DNA from: JAFLCA01 sp041907145
GTDB lineage: Bacteria; Bdellovibrionota_C; UBA2361; JAFLCA01
Direction of reading: 5' to 3'
NCBI GenBank assembly: GCA_041907145.1
Contig: JAYRHW010000024.1
Location: 1 to 40,803 of the forward strand
Length of the DNA: 40,803 nucleotides
Shown here: one piece after another, positions 34,167 to 40,803 of the stretch
Layout of the letters: each line of letters begins with the position of its first letter
Numbering within the stretch: the stretch's first letter is position 1
Position numbers and translations under genes: made by a program
The notes under the pieces: model-generated
Database searches by the model: none
Told to the model about the DNA's origin: nothing
What the model saw: the letters and a program-made list of their open reading frames with translations, nothing else

Positions 34167-34424
34167 TTATCCTAGCAACTTCAGATGGTTGTAAAAAGTG
34201 TTATTCGCACACCTGCCTCCCTCGATTGCTAAGCGCACCTGGCACGGCACTTGCTCCATATCCCTTTCGATAGTAACAGAAGTGCAAATCACACATTGAT
34301 TGTTACCAATGTGCGAGTTCCCTGAAGCTTCTGAACTGCAGTGTTGGGGTTCGGTTTTCTTAGGTTTTCTATTCGCCCGAGCTGGAGCGATCCAAATCGG
34401 ACAGCAGCCGACAAGAAAAATCAC
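34167..34424 (-). CDS. Possible small cysteine-rich exported protein
   Basis: A doubtful gene. The start is GTG at 34424 with a poor ribosome site (a G-run directly before it). The N-terminus is short and hydrophobic ('MIFLVGCCPIWIAPARA') and could be a weak signal or lipoprotein leader. Seven cysteines occur in 85 residues, with a conserved-looking 'CVICTSVTIERD'. Downstream on the same strand a GGGG-AGAATAG-CCCC hairpin precedes CTTTC, a weak terminator (about 34138-34153), which favours a real transcript. It is divergent from the beta-helix gene, only 19 bases away, which leaves little room for promoters. Confidence 0.35.
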   Translation of the reverse strand: MIFLVGCCPIWIAPARANRKPKKTEPQHCSSEASGNSHIGNNQCVICTSVTIERDMEQVPCQVRLAIEGGRCANNTFYNHLKLLG

Positions 34425-34443
34425 CCCCGTTGGATGTTAATAA

Positions 34444-36582
34444 ATGATGGGGTCTTCGATGTTGTCTCGAGCAGTACGTAATTCAGCCTCCCGCGCCGTC
34501 CTCCTTTTTGGCATCTCCTTCCTAACCACACAGTACTCCGAGCAGGCATTTGCTGCCTCTCGGCTACGCAGCGTGCGAAACTCGGGAGTAACCGCTCTCT
34601 GTCAAGGCAAGAACGCGGTGCAGAGGAACGCGAGCGGCTCACTCATTGCCGTGCGCAAAGCCAAGACTTCGCTCACCAGAACTATCAGCAATCGGCTCAA
34701 GTCTGGTCTCACGGTCTCCAGCAAGCAAGTCCAGTCTCTACTCAGCATGGATAAGCAGATCTCCATTTGCGAAGCCTCGGCTCCAGTTTCTGTCCCAGCG
34801 CGTAGGCCCGCTAATCCGACTCCGACTCCCCCAGGATCGGGACCGACCGATGCTCCGAATTGCTCGCTCGACTATCCATACGGCGATGGCAGTGGCTACA
34901 TCAATGCCAACGATGCTATGGCATTTATGAACCTCTATGCCCGTAGTACATCGCTCCATGATCTCTCGGCCGACTTCAATCACGACGGACTGGTGAACGC
35001 CGCCGATATGAATGCATTTGCTGCAGCCCTGAACGCCGAAGTACTGACCGGCACCCAGGTTTGCCCCTTTATGGGAACCCCCACCCCAACTCCCACGGTC
35101 ACTCCCACCGCAACTCCGACCAGTAGTGGAGGCGGCGGAAACGGAGGCGCGTTTACGGTATTCACCCCGGTACCAGGCGAAACTCAAATTTTTTACGTCA
35201 GCAGCTCCACCGGAGATGACGGTAGAGATGGGCGCTCGCCCGCGACGGCTGTGCGCTCGCTTAGCCGCGGGTATGCGCTTCTCCGTAATGGCCAGCCTGA
35301 CTGGCTGCTGCTCAAGAGCGACGATACATTCGTTGGCAGCTTTGGCAACTTCTACAAGTCCGGCCCTTCAGATTCGAAGAGAATGCTCATCGGAAGCTAC
35401 GGGTCCGGCGCACGACCGAAGATACTAACCGGCACGGATTCGGCTTTCTATTCGAACAGTATTGGAGCCGATCCAGCAGTGCCATACGGCAGCAATTTCA
35501 ATATTACGGATCTCGATCTGCTTCAGGATGGAAACGACGGGACACTTCAACATCCGGCATTCGTGTTTCTCAACGAGCACAAGCATATCCTGATCGAGAA
35601 CGTGCGAACTGCGAACTACCAACATGCGATGACTGTCCAAGAAACCGAGGGCGATCCAATGGTAGGCCGTACTAGCGATCTAAAATTACGCTATCTCGTC
35701 GTAAATGGCAGCATTCACCTAGGAGAGGGCCACTCACAGGGCTTATTCATCGGGAACGTGGATGACTTCGTCCTCGAGAACAGCATCTTGCTGCGTTCGA
35801 GCATCGGACAGGAAACGATGTTCAGTCACTCCATTTATGGTGACGAGTGGTCTGGCCCGATGACCATTCGAAACAATATATTCTCGACGCCGCACTCGGC
35901 CGGGGATTTGATGATACGTCCCGGTGGCTTAATCGAAGGAAATGTCGGCTTGCGCAACTCCATCCATCTAACTGTGGGTGTATCGGTCGCCTCCCCTCAA
36001 TTGAATACCTCAAATATCATAAACAATCTCGCGGTTGGCTCGCGAAACAGCGGAGGCGGCGCGAACGTAGCCTACGGAATATCGATTGGCGAAATTCAGG
36101 GTGGCAGCGTGCGCGGCAACCTTACCATGGGCGACTCCACGGGCACCGACACGGTCACGGGAATCGACACAAGCCATATCGGCAACGTCAGCTTCACGGA
36201 CAACGTCATTTACCACTGGGTCTCCCCATTGTCTGTGTGGAGCACGGGCTTCTCGATGGGTGGCTGCACAGGGCCGGTCACTATGAGCAACAACCGATTC
36301 CTGCAGGCTACTGCGCGAGTGATTGGAGATATGCCGGGCTGCTCGCCAAGCTACTCGAACAATATCTTCCGCGGCAGAGATTTCGCAGGCAACGAGCCGC
36401 CCTTGACCAATTCCGGCGTTTCGATTGAAGCCTTCGCGGCATCGCGTGGGCTACAGCCTAACCTCGACGCTCTGCTCAACGCCCTCGCAGAGCAACGTCG
36501 CGGCAACTATCGGACAGATTTGAGTGCCCAGGCAATCAACAACTACTTTCGAGCAGGATTCAATATGCCGCCGGTACAATGA
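34444..36582 (+). CDS. Secreted right-handed beta-helix protein with an internal dockerin-like module
   Basis: ATG at 34444; an in-frame ATG at 34459 has GGGG six bases upstream and may be the true start. The signal peptide ends near residue 38 ('SEQAFAAS'). A basic region (40-120) comes next, then a dockerin-like module (about 139-198) with a degenerate first loop and a good second loop D-F-N-H-D-G-L-V-N-A-A-D-M-N-A-F, then a T-P linker (211-227) and Gly-rich turns. From residue 247 on it is a parallel beta-helix opening with 'IFYVSSSTGDDGRDGRSP', a typical start of pectate-lyase-like proteins. Repeated N-N, N-I turns follow to the end. The dockerin-like module closely resembles that of the 32412 lipoprotein. 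Function is probably extracellular polysaccharide binding or cleavage; no active site is evident. Confidence 0.82.
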   Translation: MMGSSMLSRAVRNSASRAVLLFGISFLTTQYSEQAFAASRLRSVRNSGVTALCQGKNAVQRNASGSLIAVRKAKTSLTRTISNRLKSGLTVSSKQVQSLLSMDKQISICEASAPVSVPARRPANPTPTPPGSGPTDAPNCSLDYPYGDGSGYINANDAMAFMNLYARSTSLHDLSADFNHDGLVNAADMNAFAAALNAEVLTGTQVCPFMGTPTPTPTVTPTATPTSSGGGGNGGAFTVFTPVPGETQIFYVSSSTGDDGRDGRSPATAVRSLSRGYALLRNGQPDWLLLKSDDTFVGSFGNFYKSGPSDSKRMLIGSYGSGARPKILTGTDSAFYSNSIGADPAVPYGSNFNITDLDLLQDGNDGTLQHPAFVFLNEHKHILIENVRTANYQHAMTVQETEGDPMVGRTSDLKLRYLVVNGSIHLGEGHSQGLFIGNVDDFVLENSILLRSSIGQETMFSHSIYGDEWSGPMTIRNNIFSTPHSAGDLMIRPGGLIEGNVGLRNSIHLTVGVSVASPQLNTSNIINNLAVGSRNSGGGANVAYGISIGEIQGGSVRGNLTMGDSTGTDTVTGIDTSHIGNVSFTDNVIYHWVSPLSVWSTGFSMGGCTGPVTMSNNRFLQATARVIGDMPGCSPSYSNNIFRGRDFAGNEPPLTNSGVSIEAFAASRGLQPNLDALLNALAEQRRGNYRTDLSAQAINNYFRAGFNMPPVQ

Positions 36583-36714
36583 ACAGATTTCAATGGAGCG
36601 AGACCTGGCACCCCCCAACTTGCTCTAGCGAAAGGAACCATCTCACGCATGTTGCAAACAACCATAACCACCCCCCCTATTTTGTAACGTGAGCTTCTGA
36701 CCCTCGTGAGATAC

Positions 36715-36746
36715 AGGCCTCCTGAAGAAGCCAGGAGGCCTTTTTT
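36715..36746 (+). terminator. Rho-independent terminator of the beta-helix gene
   Basis: A 10-bp perfect stem (36715-36724 with 36732-36741) has a 7-base loop and six Ts. It overlaps the stop codon of the convergent gene at 36745. The preceding 130 bases contain ATCTCACG (36640-36647) and CGTGAGAT (36705-36712), an additional inverted repeat. Confidence 0.85.
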
Positions 36747-38925
36747 ATTCCTTAGTGGCAGGCCGGAAGACAAAAGCACAAAGATACAGAGACGCCACCA
36801 CAAGCAGCAGTGCCTTGATCCCGGTTAGAAATGTAAGCGACTGGAGTAATCCGCCCAGCAGTGAACCAAACAAATTTGCTCCAAGGGCAAAATCTCGCTG
36901 AGCGGTAATCGCGAATGACCGGGCGAAGATGATGCCGCTAAAGAGCATTGGCAGCGTGCCGAGGAGCCCAACACTGACGCACTTCAACGTAAATTCGAGA
37001 CCGGCAAACCAAGCCCAATCAACAGTATAGAGCCCCAGCGTCGATGCTATAAGCGCCGCATACATCAAGTTCAGCGGGATATCTCTCCAGCGTATGGTGA
37101 CTACATTGGCAAACAACACCATGAGTAGCACCGCTGAGATAATGATTGCATTCACCAGCCAAGTGTTACCAAGAGCCACGGAGGCCTTGCTGACGTTTTG
37201 CACCTCAAGCAGCAAAAACGCGGCACCCAAGAAAAAGAAGTGCCACTCTGCTCTATTCCATCCCACAAAGACCGCCGGGAGTTTTAACCGCCATAGAGCC
37301 GTTAACAACAGCAGCACCGATGAAGCTGCAAGGAAATAGAATAGCGGAGGAATTTCAGGTTTTGGTAAATACAAGTAAGGCCAATCATCGCTTGTGAGAT
37401 TGGTCGAATAGCTGGGCTTCAGTTGAAATTCGGACTGCCAGGTCGAGATAAGGCCCTGCAGTCGTGGATTTCCGCGCAATTGCCGCTCAATCATCGTCGT
37501 ATCACCGCTCACGAACATTACCCCGCCCCAGCCGTACATACCGATGGGAATCTGAAACATCAAAGGCTCGCGGCCAAACACCGCACGTAGAACTCCGGCC
37601 ATGCGATCGGTGATATAGGGCTTTTGCGCCTCAAAAGTGAGCGTCATTACTCCATGCTCAGACAAGAGCGACTTAGCCTTCTCTATGCTCTCCTTGGTGT
37701 ACACGTAATGATCAAGGCGGGCATTCGTCATGGCAGTGGTAGTATGCGAGTCCAGAAGTCCAAATGAGATAACATCGAACTTCTGCATGGTACGCGAAAA
37801 GAATGCCCTTGCGTCATCCGTAACGACCGATACAGCTGCGTTGCTGTAAGGCTGCTCCGGGTGAAATCTTCGTCCGAAGTCTATAATCGCCGGATCTATT
37901 TCGACTGCTGTTATATGTTCGACGCCATGACGAAGTCCTCCGGCGACATCATTTCCCGAGCCAGCTCCTACGACCAAGAATTCTCGCGGCTGTTCATGCA
38001 GGAGCAGAGGAATATCGTACTGACTGAAGCCTCGCATCGGGTGATTGGCGTACTCAGGATCGGAGCTGATGCGCTTGTCGCTTAGATCGAGCATGCCCTG
38101 GTAGCTGCTGCCATTGACGGTAATCAGGTAATTTCCATACGGCTCTCGCGGGCTCTTGGGATCAAAGAGCACCAGCTTTTGATACGGCGACCAGCGCAGC
38201 TCATGGAAATCGGCCTCAATGTCTCGAACCGCCTTTAGACAAAAGGACTCCGCCCGATTACCAGCCAGCGGGAAAATCGTACAGCAGGAAGCCATTGCCA
38301 CAAGAACGAAAACCCGATCTTCGGCAACGGCCAGCATAAAAAGCAGTGCCAGCACCAAGAACCAGACCAGCGGCGGCAGTGAAGCGGCGCCTAAGGCGAC
38401 GAAAAGCCATACCCCAAGCAAGCTTCCGAGAACATTTACTGAGTACGCCAGCAGCGGCTTGGGGCATTCATCAAAGGCACGGCCAAGCAGCTGCCCAACC
38501 GGAACAAAAATTTCAAACAGGCACCACATGATGAACCAGGTTCCGGCAAGCGCCAGCAGGCCATAGGAGGAGAAAATGGAGCCTTCGTGGCTCATCGTCT
38601 CCCAGGTGGTGAAATCTCCCAAATTGCCCAGCAACAAACTAACAAGCGCAAAGAAGGTGCGGGTATAGGAAATATTCAGAATGACAACCAACGCGAGCAG
38701 CCAGGTCAGCCCCCAGCGTAGGCGCAGTTTTCTCGTAGAAGCGTAGCACCCGACTCCCAAGCCAACGAAGCAAGTGACTAAGACCGTATTCTGCAGATAG
38801 GCGAAAATGGCGACTTCGGTTCCGATCCAACGAATGAGAAGAAGCTCCAGAAATAGTCCGGCCGCAGAGATAAAGAATAACCGAAATAGATTCTGCGGCT
38901 GAGGGGACGAGGTTGTCTGTGCCAT
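36745..38925 (-). CDS. Membrane spermidine-synthase-like protein
   Basis: 726 residues, ATG at 38925; no strong ribosome site. Six or seven membrane helices occupy about residues 12-220. A soluble Rossmann methyltransferase-type domain follows at about 240-500. It has the SAM-site block V-V-G-A-G-S-G-N-D (318-326), the acidic loop V-E-I-D (341-344) and D-D-A-R (370-373), all typical of spermidine-synthase (SpeE)-like proteins. A further block of about seven helices (530-720) closes the protein. Such fusions are common in bacteria; their substrate is generally not established and they need not make spermidine. The gene is convergent with the beta-helix gene and divergent from the secreted protein gene at 39285. 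Confidence 0.88.
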   Translation of the reverse strand: MAQTTSSPQPQNLFRLFFISAAGLFLELLLIRWIGTEVAIFAYLQNTVLVTCFVGLGVGCYASTRKLRLRWGLTWLLALVVILNISYTRTFFALVSLLLGNLGDFTTWETMSHEGSIFSSYGLLALAGTWFIMWCLFEIFVPVGQLLGRAFDECPKPLLAYSVNVLGSLLGVWLFVALGAASLPPLVWFLVLALLFMLAVAEDRVFVLVAMASCCTIFPLAGNRAESFCLKAVRDIEADFHELRWSPYQKLVLFDPKSPREPYGNYLITVNGSSYQGMLDLSDKRISSDPEYANHPMRGFSQYDIPLLLHEQPREFLVVGAGSGNDVAGGLRHGVEHITAVEIDPAIIDFGRRFHPEQPYSNAAVSVVTDDARAFFSRTMQKFDVISFGLLDSHTTTAMTNARLDHYVYTKESIEKAKSLLSEHGVMTLTFEAQKPYITDRMAGVLRAVFGREPLMFQIPIGMYGWGGVMFVSGDTTMIERQLRGNPRLQGLISTWQSEFQLKPSYSTNLTSDDWPYLYLPKPEIPPLFYFLAASSVLLLLTALWRLKLPAVFVGWNRAEWHFFFLGAAFLLLEVQNVSKASVALGNTWLVNAIIISAVLLMVLFANVVTIRWRDIPLNLMYAALIASTLGLYTVDWAWFAGLEFTLKCVSVGLLGTLPMLFSGIIFARSFAITAQRDFALGANLFGSLLGGLLQSLTFLTGIKALLLVVASLYLCAFVFRPATKE

Positions 38926-39284
38926 AGTCTTGGATCGGATTTAAGCAGCGGCCGCCAACGAAAGCCCATGCCGCTTGCCTAACCTTAGCGCATCCCGCGA
39001 AAGCAGAAAGCTGCGTAGAATTAGCCCCAACTGCCGGCCCACCGGATTAGATATCTCCCAGGAGCCTCGAGCACCCCCCCTGGGACCCTTCGCCAAACCT
39101 TGCCAATTACCTAAAAAAGCCCAGAAACCTGAGCCGAAACTTCGAAAAGGTAACCTACCTAAACCACGGGGGTTATTACGAAAAACTGAAGCAACCAGCC
39201 GCTACTTGCAGACAAGTGGAGAGTTTGATTATGTTTTTGGGGCCAAAGTCGTTGTACGGGCTTCCATTATACCCAGAGGACCGC
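38926..39284. other. Divergent intergenic region
   Basis: No gene is convincing; frames here lack ribosome sites and motifs. TCCCAGG and CCTGGGA (about 39056-39085) form a 7-bp inverted repeat with a C-rich loop. The AT-rich part at 39215-39280 probably holds the rightward promoter; boxes are not clear. AGAGG lies six bases before the ATG at 39285. Confidence 0.4.
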
Positions 39285-40340
39285 ATGTTGAATTCACTCC
39301 GACTCCCGGCCCCCAGAGAAGCAGCCAAGCTGATCCTTTCCATTTCACTTTTTATTGGCACCAGCACTGTCCAGGCCCAAACCTACGGCTTTGACAATAT
39401 CGGGACAGACCCGGCGGCAATCGGCCTGCAGAAGTGTCTGGTATCTGCCTTGGACGAGGGCGGGGGCTACTATCGAATGGCGACACTTTGGACACCTCCC
39501 GCGTCTGGGATGGCAAATGTTCAGTATTCCTACAACATGTCCACCTTCCGTGCCGTGGTTGGCAATTTGCCAAACGGATCCCCGCACCCGTCGGAGCACA
39601 TGAATTGGGCTGTCTACGTTTACGACTCCTTCGACGCTTTTCGAAACGATGCCAATCAAAATTGGCGGGCTTTGTACACCTTTAATGCAGGCGTCGGCTC
39701 CATGTCCTACGTTAATGCTCCTAATTGTAGATACTATGTCGGCACGGCTGCATACGATACTCCTTGTTGGTATTTGAATCTAAATTTGGCAGCTCCGAGC
39801 TCAGTCGCATACAGAACCGCAAGTGGTCAGTCCACCACTACGCCCCTGTCGTTGCTCGGTGGCACTCGTTACGTATTCTCCTTGGTGGGATTCAATTCTA
39901 ATGCCGCGAGCTGGGGCATTCCCTGCGTGGTTCGCACTAATGCAACACTACCTGCGCAGTACAGCCCACCACCGAACCCTCCAATTTTCCTTGGACAGTC
40001 TGGGGCTGCTTGTACGGAAGCTGGCCTAACTTCTCCCTGCACCGTTCAAGTGGCGCATAATGACTTTTACAAAATCACCCCTGTTTCCTTTGCCTGTAAT
40101 CCAGTGCGCTCCTTTGTAAATTGGCTCAATTCTCCGTACCCACCGCTTCTGAATGGCAGCCCGGACGGGAACCTGCCCCTCACCTGCGGGGGAGCTGGCC
40201 AGTCCCCCTGTTGCGAACGTGCCTGGGGAGGGAAAGTCGCCTATTCACTGACCTCAACCAGAAGGTCAACTAAGATTCTTCCAATTGCCGAGCTCACGGC
40301 AGCGAGAGCAATCGCCGCCTGTCCTTCCCCGGATTGCTAG
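39285..40340 (+). CDS. Unknown secreted protein (351 aa)
   Basis: The frame can be read from a GTG at 39216, but the ATG at 39285 has AGAGG at the right distance and begins a signal peptide (cleavage after 'TVQA|QTYGF'), so I use it. The mature protein is beta-rich with many Tyr, Trp, Asn and Ser residues and several cysteines, four of them near the C-terminus ('LTCGGAGQSPCCERAWGG'). It has no membrane segment after the signal. The first part contains 'MANVQYSYNMSTFRAVVG' and 'HMNWAVYVYDSFDAF', suggesting a jelly-roll-like or adhesin fold. I do not recognise the family. It precedes a pilin-like gene by 113 bases and could be part of the same surface system. Confidence 0.75.
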   Translation: MLNSLRLPAPREAAKLILSISLFIGTSTVQAQTYGFDNIGTDPAAIGLQKCLVSALDEGGGYYRMATLWTPPASGMANVQYSYNMSTFRAVVGNLPNGSPHPSEHMNWAVYVYDSFDAFRNDANQNWRALYTFNAGVGSMSYVNAPNCRYYVGTAAYDTPCWYLNLNLAAPSSVAYRTASGQSTTTPLSLLGGTRYVFSLVGFNSNAASWGIPCVVRTNATLPAQYSPPPNPPIFLGQSGAACTEAGLTSPCTVQVAHNDFYKITPVSFACNPVRSFVNWLNSPYPPLLNGSPDGNLPLTCGGAGQSPCCERAWGGKVAYSLTSTRRSTKILPIAELTAARAIAACPSPDC

Positions 40341-40453
40341 TGTGTCGGCACAAGCATCACGACTGCCTCGGTAATATTTAGAACCGCAGACTGGAGTCTC
40401 GCCAAAGTTAGGTCGATTAGTTCTATCGGGCAGCCTAGTTCTAGGGGGACCGA

Positions 40454-40765
40454 TTGCTAGGAAAATTTCGTATTACCAGCGAAAGTGGAGCGAGCTTTGT
40501 TGAAGCTGTGCTTTTAATTGCCTTGCTACTCTTGGCCGTGGCAGTCCCCATGCGAACGACCGGCACGCGTGCGGGAGACTCTCTGTGCAAAGCCTCAGGA
40601 ATAATGCAACGATCATCAAACGCCGGCTGGACTGGAGATTCGAGCTCCGCACTGACGCCCGTTCTTTGCTGCGTTGATGGGGCGTGGCAATGCTTACCGC
40701 TGAATCAGTGCTTAGCTCCCGATGCTCGCACGAATTGCAGCCCTGGTTCAGGCTGGCAGCCCTAA
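40454..40765 (+). CDS. Flp/TadE-like pilin candidate
   Basis: TTG start at 40454, supported by AGGGGG five bases upstream; 103 residues. The N-terminus has a short charged leader ending in S-G, then A-S-F-V-E-A and a hydrophobic stretch ('VLLIALLLLAVAVPM'). The order G | A-S-F-V-E, with Glu at +5 after a Gly, is the class III (Flp/TadE-type) prepilin peptidase pattern. The rest is soluble with six cysteines ('SLCKASG', 'VLCCVDGAWQC', 'NQCLAPD', 'TNCSPG'), unusual for Flp pilins. It is probably a minor pilin or pseudopilin. No pilus assembly genes are in the window, which ends 38 bases after the stop. Confidence 0.65.
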   Translation: MLGKFRITSESGASFVEAVLLIALLLLAVAVPMRTTGTRAGDSLCKASGIMQRSSNAGWTGDSSSALTPVLCCVDGAWQCLPLNQCLAPDARTNCSPGSGWQP

Positions 40766-40803
40766 TTGCTGCTAAAAAAGGAGGCCGGCATCTCAGCGAT
40801 TAC

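Noticed and set aside
36640..36712. ATCTCACG/CGTGAGAT inverted repeat with an extra CGTGAG copy at 36688
   Set aside because: The 8-bp arms are far apart and lie before a normal terminator. They may be chance or part of its fold, so no separate function is claimed.
38975..39394. 139-codon frame in the divergent region before the secreted protein
   Set aside because: There is no ribosome site, it overlaps the signal peptide of the next gene in another frame, and it contains only low-complexity basic and proline residues.
1..40803. CRISPR arrays, tRNA or rRNA genes, phage modules, integrase/attachment sites
   Set aside because: I looked for regularly spaced repeats, T-loop motifs and typical genes by eye and saw none. 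A tRNAscan-SE, Infernal and CRISPR search would be decisive.

Overview
The window looks like a piece of chromosome from a Gram-negative bacterium. It has Sec signal peptides, lipoprotein boxes, an RseP-type site-2 protease, a hybrid histidine kinase with a periplasmic sensor, and outer-surface type proteins. Threonine-proline linkers, dockerin-like EF-hand modules, a DUF6502 protein, a REP-type transposase and a cysteine-rich 'C..D.DC..G..C' segment recall the old Deltaproteobacteria and related phyla (Myxococcota, Bdellovibrionota and similar). I cannot name a taxon from sequence alone. No rRNA, tRNA, CRISPR or phage genes were seen. Gene density is high, and several convergent pairs overlap at their stop codons or sit a few bases apart.

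Layout. 1-3.8 kb: the 3' part of a large secreted enzyme-like protein (possibly lyase-like), a small disordered protein, and a lipoprotein with a C-terminal c-type cytochrome motif. 3.9-8.6 kb: a SNF2-family helicase with HARP-like N-terminal repeats, convergent with an unknown 660-residue protein. 8.7-9.7 kb: two tandem paralogous secreted proteins with six conserved cysteines, closed by a terminator. 10.1-12.7 kb: a NicO/RcnA-type metal exporter and an ArnT-like lipid-linked glycosyltransferase. 12.7-16.5 kb: a giant sigma factor, with a FliA-type C-terminus behind about 950 residues that appear to hold six diverged repeats. This is the most unusual gene here. 16.9-18.5 kb: a DUF4173-like membrane protein. 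18.8-22.3 kb: a periplasmic binding protein translationally coupled to a hybrid histidine kinase, resembling TorT/TorS. 22.5-23.6 kb: an RseP-like protease.

23.6-25.7 kb is rich in hairpins. It holds a REP-associated transposase (RAYT), a small tail-anchored protein, a 13-bp inverted repeat bracketing that gene, and two long imperfect palindromes. 25.7-28.7 kb: a duplicated Lrp/AsnC-like regulator divergent from a DMT (EamA) exporter, then YaeQ and a small secreted protein. 28.7-36.6 kb: two right-handed beta-helix secreted proteins, a zinc-ribbon membrane protein, a PPK2 polyphosphate kinase with a clear promoter, and a DUF6502/dockerin-lipoprotein pair. 36.7-40.8 kb: a membrane spermidine-synthase-like protein, a secreted cysteine-containing protein and a Flp-like pilin candidate at the window end.

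The genes do not form one pathway. Two themes recur. One is envelope and secretion: signal peptides, T-P linkers, beta-helices, dockerin-like modules, periplasmic sensing and a site-2 protease. The other is regulation: the repeat-sigma fusion, the sensor pair and the duplicated Lrp-like protein. Most functions are assigned from motifs recognised by eye; no database search was possible.
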